Source: Fibrivirga algicola (GTDB taxonomy: Bacteria > Bacteroidota > Bacteroidia > Cytophagales > Spirosomataceae). From it: a stretch of 64,000 bases of DNA. Below the pieces are notes generated by a model that saw nothing but the letters and a program-made list of their open reading frames with translations, had not been told where the DNA came from and did no database searches. Shown in pieces: positions 60,885 to 64,000 of this stretch (positions are counted from its first letter, which is position 1; each line of letters opens with the position of its first letter). The DNA lies in NCBI RefSeq assembly GCF_011742925.1, contig NZ_WAEL01000001.1:806001-870000 (forward strand). Reading direction: 5' to 3'. The position numbers and the translations under genes are program-made.

Positions 60885-61553
60885 CTATTGTTTGGCTTTG
60901 TCGTCTTTACCCCAATAGACTTTAAACGTACCGTTCTCGACTTTGATGTCGTCGGTTTTGTCGCCTTTGCGGGTGTTATCATGATCGTGCGGGTCACCTT
61001 TAACGAACATACCACCTCCGGCGGCCGTAATGGCCTTGTCTTCCAGATTCTGGCGCAGGCCAAAACCCGACAGCGTTGCCATGACCCGTTTCTTATACGT
61101 CTGCCCTTTCAAGGTACCTGAAAATGTGCCTTCAATGCTAGTGTCCGTCACCTTCGAGATCGTTACGGTTCCTTCATACGATTCGCCATCCTGAAAAGCG
61201 TGGCCCATGCCTTTGGTCTCTTCGGTATAGTCGAGTAGGGCGTATACGGCGTTGGTATTCGGATTATTTTTATCGAAGGTCGCCTTCACCGATTTGTCAT
61301 TCTCGCCCAGAATGGGGTATGTACCTGGCTTGAGGTCGTTGAGGTAAAAAAAGCGAAGCCACAGTTGTACGTCGGGTTTCACGTTCATGCCCGCAATGGC
61401 CAGGTAACGCATCGATCCGGGTAATGGGAGCTTCAGTCGCTGACCACCGGCCTTAAATTCTTTACCGTTGATTGTCGCCGTAAACTGACTGGTTTGGGCG
61501 AATAGAGTAGTGTTAACCAGCAGGATAAATATGAGAGAATAACGAATACGCAT
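60885..61553 (-). CDS. Exported DUF6252-like protein
   Basis: A 222-residue exported protein with signal peptide YSLIFILLVNTTLFAQ. The mature start SQFTATINGKEFKAGG, the middle LKPGTYPILGENDKSVKATF and YEGTVTISKVTDTSIEGTFS followed by GTLKG match the layout of DUF6252-type Bacteroidota proteins (small immunoglobulin-like lipoproteins or secreted proteins). The C-terminal region is unusual: GGMFVKGDPHDHDNTRKGDK is His- and Asp-rich and could bind metal (inference). The end KVENGTFKVYW again follows the family. It is convergent with the DCC gene. Function is unknown. Confidence 0.7.
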   Translation of the reverse strand: MRIRYSLIFILLVNTTLFAQTSQFTATINGKEFKAGGQRLKLPLPGSMRYLAIAGMNVKPDVQLWLRFFYLNDLKPGTYPILGENDKSVKATFDKNNPNTNAVYALLDYTEETKGMGHAFQDGESYEGTVTISKVTDTSIEGTFSGTLKGQTYKKRVMATLSGFGLRQNLEDKAITAAGGGMFVKGDPHDHDNTRKGDKTDDIKVENGTFKVYWGKDDKAKQ

Positions 61554-61667
61554 AGCCGTACGGTTTAGTTATGCTGCAAGCTAACAAGCGTTCAAACAGT
61601 ACGTTACTACCCGTTGTGTTTGCGGCAGGCTATTGAGCAACCGGTGGTCATTCGTCTCTTTTCTAAT

Positions 61668-62543
61668 TTATCGCGGGGCAACCAGAAAGCCAATCAGCAA
61701 CCGGTTCACCAGATCGGCCTCTTCATGTTGCACCCAATGCGTGGCTTCTTCCACAAAAACAAGTTTCCCCTGTGGGCAAAGGTCGATGCTGGGTTGCGCC
61801 ATGTCCCGAATGAGAAAAGCGTCTTTGGCACCCCAGATCAATAGGGTTGGCACGGGTATCTGATCGGATGCTGGTAGGGGAGGGCGGCGCCGGGCAAAGG
61901 CGCGGTACCAGTTCACCATCGTTTTAAACGCGGTGTCGCCCGTGGGGCCGGTTTGCGCCCAGGCTTCCCGGTAAGCGGTCAGATCTGCGTCAGTAAATGT
62001 ACCCGGACGGCTGGTACGTTGCAGGGCGCGGGTCATCAGCCACCAGTTGCCCCGTTTGGTAAGCCACTCAGGTAGCCAGGGAATCTGGAAAAATCCCGCA
62101 TACCAGCTATGGAGCAACTGCCGTGGACTGAGGCGTAGAAAGCGGAGCATCACGGCGTAATGCGGCACGTTCAGGCACACGAGCCGGTGCAGGCGGTGGG
62201 GGTACGTTGCCCCCAGCCACCAGGCTACCACCGCCCCCCAGTCGTGCCCGATTACGGTGGCTTTCTCCCGCCCCGCGGCATCGATCAGGCCAATTACATC
62301 GGCGGTCAGCTTGTCGATGGTATAATTGGCAATGCCAACGGGTTTGCTGCTCAGGTTATAGCCGCGCTGATCGGGTGCCCATACCCGGAACCCCGCCCCG
62401 GCCAGCACCTCGATCTGCGCTCGCCAGCCGTACCAGAACTCCGGAAAGCCGTGCAGTAAAATCACCAGCGGCCCATCAGCCGGGCCTTGTTCCATAACGT
62501 GCAACCGAACACCATTGGTGTCGATGAATCGGGGAGTTGGCAT
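61668..62543 (-). CDS. Alpha/beta hydrolase, epoxide-hydrolase-like
   Basis: A 291-residue hydrolase from ATG 62543 (MPTPRFIDTNG); the longer frame to 62603 overlaps the neighbouring coding end. The oxyanion motif is HGFPEFWYGW (31-40). The nucleophile is Asp101 in VIGHDWGAVVAWW, as in epoxide hydrolases and haloalkane dehalogenases rather than Ser esterases. The acid and base are about Asp241 in WGAKDAF and His269 in EEATHWVQHEE. NVPHYAVMLRF in the cap region fits epoxide hydrolases. It lies 26 bases behind the FAD protein gene on the same strand, so the two are an operon. Confidence 0.9.
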   Translation of the reverse strand: MPTPRFIDTNGVRLHVMEQGPADGPLVILLHGFPEFWYGWRAQIEVLAGAGFRVWAPDQRGYNLSSKPVGIANYTIDKLTADVIGLIDAAGREKATVIGHDWGAVVAWWLGATYPHRLHRLVCLNVPHYAVMLRFLRLSPRQLLHSWYAGFFQIPWLPEWLTKRGNWWLMTRALQRTSRPGTFTDADLTAYREAWAQTGPTGDTAFKTMVNWYRAFARRRPPLPASDQIPVPTLLIWGAKDAFLIRDMAQPSIDLCPQGKLVFVEEATHWVQHEEADLVNRLLIGFLVAPR

Positions 62544-62569
62544 AGGCAAAAAAGGATAATGGCAAACCG

Positions 62570-64000
62570 CTAGGCGTATAGGGCGGCCAGTTCGTTGGCG
62601 CAACGTTCGCCATCCATTGCCGCCGACACAATGCCTCCGGCGTAGCCTGCCCCTTCACCGCACGGAAACAACCCACGTACCTGAACGTGTTCGCACGTGG
62701 TCCGGTCACGGGGAATACGGACGGGGGAGGAAGTCCGGCTTTCGATGCCAATCAGTTGGGCCTCATTGCTAACGTACCCGCGCATTTTCTGGCCAAAATC
62801 GCGCAGGCCCTGCCGAAGCGGCTGCGCAATATGGGCGGGCAGTACGTCGCGCATATCCACAGAAACAAGACCGGGCTGGTAAGAGGTAGGCAGCAGCGAA
62901 GCAGATACCCGACCGTCGACAAAATCGGCCACGCGCTGGGCCGGGGCGCGTTGCGAAAGCGACCCGTCTGGCGCACTGGCCATGGTGCAGGCGCGTTGCT
63001 CTACCACCTGTTGCAGCACCAACCCAGCCAGTGGCCCGTGTTTGGCGTATGGTTTCAGGTCGGCATCAGTGATGGCGACAACCAAACCCGAGTTGGCAAA
63101 TTTTGAGTCGCGACGTGAAGGTGACATGCCGTTGACCACTAATTCGCCGGGGGCTGTTGCCGAAGGCACAATAAAGCCGCCGGGACACATGCAGAACGAA
63201 AAAACGCCCCGCTCAACACCGCCAAATTTGGTTTGCGTAACCAGACTATACGAGGCGGCAGGCAGGTAGTCGCCGCGGCTGGGCGTATTGCCCAGGTGGT
63301 ATTGCAGGTTATCGATCAGCGCTTGCTGGTGTTCGATACGTACCCCCATGGCAAAGGCTTTAGCCTCGATCAGCACGTCGCGTTCGTGAAGCAACTGGAA
63401 CATGTCGCGGGCCGAATGGCCGGTTGCCAGTATGACCCCTATACCGGTAAACTCGCGACCATCGGCTGTCACGACCCCGCGCATTTGGTCCGTTCGGGTT
63501 GCCGCATCACCGACGCCTCGGTTGTCGAGAATCAGATCAGCCACTCTAGTATCGAAATGCACTTCACCACCGGCGTTCAGAATGCTGTCGCGCAGAGCGG
63601 TGACCACGCCGGGTAACTTGTTGGTACCGATGTGCGGATGGGCATCGACCAGAATCTGATCGGTTGCGCCGTGAGCCACGAAAATCTCCAGAATACGCCG
63701 TATATCGCCGCGCTTGCTCGACCGGGTATATAGTTTCCCATCGGAATAGGTACCGGCCCCGCCTTCGCCGAAGCAGTAATTCGATTCAGGATTAACGACG
63801 TGATCTTTGTTGATCGCCGCCAGGTCGCGCCGTCTGGCCCGTACATCCGATCCGCGTTCGATCACAATAGGTTTCAGCCCCAGTTCAATCAGCCGAAGGG
63901 CCGCGAATAGGCCCGCTGGCCCCGCCCCAACGATCACGACCGATTTGGCCCGGCTCACATCCGGGTACGTTAGACCGTGCCGGATCAGCGGTGGCGGTAT
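62570..64000 (-). CDS. FAD-dependent oxidoreductase, COG2509 type (partial, 5' end outside window)
   Basis: At least 476 residues. The Rossmann motif SVVIVGAGPAGLFAALRLIE binds FAD; PIVIERGSDVRARRRDL, SNYCFGEGGAGTYSDGKLYT, VILATGHSARDMFQLLHERD and GVRIEHQQALIDNLQYH are typical of the uncharacterised COG2509 flavoproteins, and LFPCGEGAGYAGGIVSAAMD marks the C-terminal FAD site. A GTG at 63958 could start it, but the frame is open to the window edge (PPLIRHGLTYPD), and family members carry an N-terminal domain before the Rossmann fold, so the gene continues to the right. Substrate unknown; the epoxide-hydrolase-like gene follows by 26 bases. Confidence 0.9.
   Translation of the reverse strand: MPPPLIRHGLTYPDVSRAKSVVIVGAGPAGLFAALRLIELGLKPIVIERGSDVRARRRDLAAINKDHVVNPESNYCFGEGGAGTYSDGKLYTRSSKRGDIRRILEIFVAHGATDQILVDAHPHIGTNKLPGVVTALRDSILNAGGEVHFDTRVADLILDNRGVGDAATRTDQMRGVVTADGREFTGIGVILATGHSARDMFQLLHERDVLIEAKAFAMGVRIEHQQALIDNLQYHLGNTPSRGDYLPAASYSLVTQTKFGGVERGVFSFCMCPGGFIVPSATAPGELVVNGMSPSRRDSKFANSGLVVAITDADLKPYAKHGPLAGLVLQQVVEQRACTMASAPDGSLSQRAPAQRVADFVDGRVSASLLPTSYQPGLVSVDMRDVLPAHIAQPLRQGLRDFGQKMRGYVSNEAQLIGIESRTSSPVRIPRDRTTCEHVQVRGLFPCGEGAGYAGGIVSAAMDGERCANELAALYA

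Larger units (their letters stand above)
1782..63971. repeat. Dispersed octamer GGTACGTT/AACGTACC, about 37 copies
   Basis: Hand count of exact copies. GGTACGTT starts at 7810, 16448, 20935, 22902, 31466, 40247, 41337, 41442, 41953, 42976, 49753, 49795, 50166, 51430, 53553, 55817, 55943, 58177, 58309, 59517, 60151, 62013, 62201 and 63964. AACGTACC starts at 1782, 7014, 7334, 30275, 33035, 35091, 45913, 46825, 47196, 48855, 53492, 60925 and 62771. About 2 are expected by chance. Most copies have a purine before GG and G or C after TT. There are many 7-of-8 variants as well. Copies occur in different reading frames and in non-coding DNA. Confidence 0.8.

Noticed and set aside
63956-63958. GTG start of the FAD protein
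   Set aside because: The frame stays open to the window edge, and the family has residues before the Rossmann motif; the gene is better called partial.
1-64000. Prophage, insertion sequence, toxin-antitoxin or CRISPR-Cas system
   Set aside because: No transposase, integrase, phage structural, cas or toxin-antitoxin proteins were recognised on either strand.

Overview
This 64 kb window is chromosomal DNA of roughly 50% GC from a member of the Bacteroidota, most likely a Cytophagales bacterium of the Spirosoma/Fibrella type (inference). The signs are a SusC/SusD pair with an STN-domain SusC behind an ECF sigma/FecR pair, Bacteroidota-type -33/-7 promoters (TTG and TAnnTTTG), no clear Shine-Dalgarno dependence, Rcp1-like receiver proteins and many small secreted or beta-barrel proteins. 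I see no rRNA, CRISPR array, phage module or transposase. There are three tRNA genes (Leu-GAG, Lys-TTT, Val-GAC).

Layout. 0-3 kb: the end of an OmpR-type response regulator and its histidine kinase, a small membrane protein and a bestrophin-type channel. 3-5.8 kb: a LacI-type regulator with two inverted operator-like sites, two small unknown proteins and a decapitated LysR gene. 6-11 kb: a signalling cluster with two stand-alone receivers, a LytTR protein with a degenerate receiver at its C terminus, and a PAS-PAS hybrid kinase. 11-17 kb: a GMC oxidoreductase with its Tat-type small subunit, the tRNAs, a DUF3127 protein, a TPR/SH3 membrane protein and an Atg22-type MFS transporter. 17-23 kb: an outer-membrane protein remnant, an AraC regulator, a CocE-type hydrolase and CorA. 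23-34.4 kb: a polysaccharide utilisation locus (ECF sigma, FecR, SusC, SusD, a GH115-like protein and an (alpha/alpha)6 glycosidase). 34-40 kb: gene-poor DNA with a YD-repeat lipoprotein and a PAS/GAF histidine kinase flanked by short direct repeats. 40-47 kb: YihY, a nitrilase, an S1/P1 nuclease, a secreted PPC-domain protein, a transglutaminase-like protein and a large unknown envelope protein. 47.6-53.6 kb: a complete TolC/MFP/RND efflux operon. 53.7-64 kb: QueG, TetR, kynureninase, an unusual nitrilase homologue, a CoA-type NUDIX hydrolase, a beta-barrel protein, a GbsR regulator next to a DCC thiol protein, a secreted unknown, an epoxide-hydrolase-like protein and a FAD protein that runs off the right edge.

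The most unusual signal is at the nucleotide level. The octamer GGTACGTT (or AACGTACC) occurs about 37 times by my hand count, against about 2 expected. It sits in different reading frames, on both strands, in intergenic DNA and in the arms of a terminator hairpin. A second unusual feature is a set of very long, perfect intergenic hairpins with related arms; one has a 44-bp stem that contains the stop codon of the RND pump gene. Also notable are a reversed LytTR-receiver protein, a 36-bp palindrome in front of the GbsR gene with a matching second site before the DCC gene, and a nitrilase homologue with Arg where the catalytic Lys is expected.
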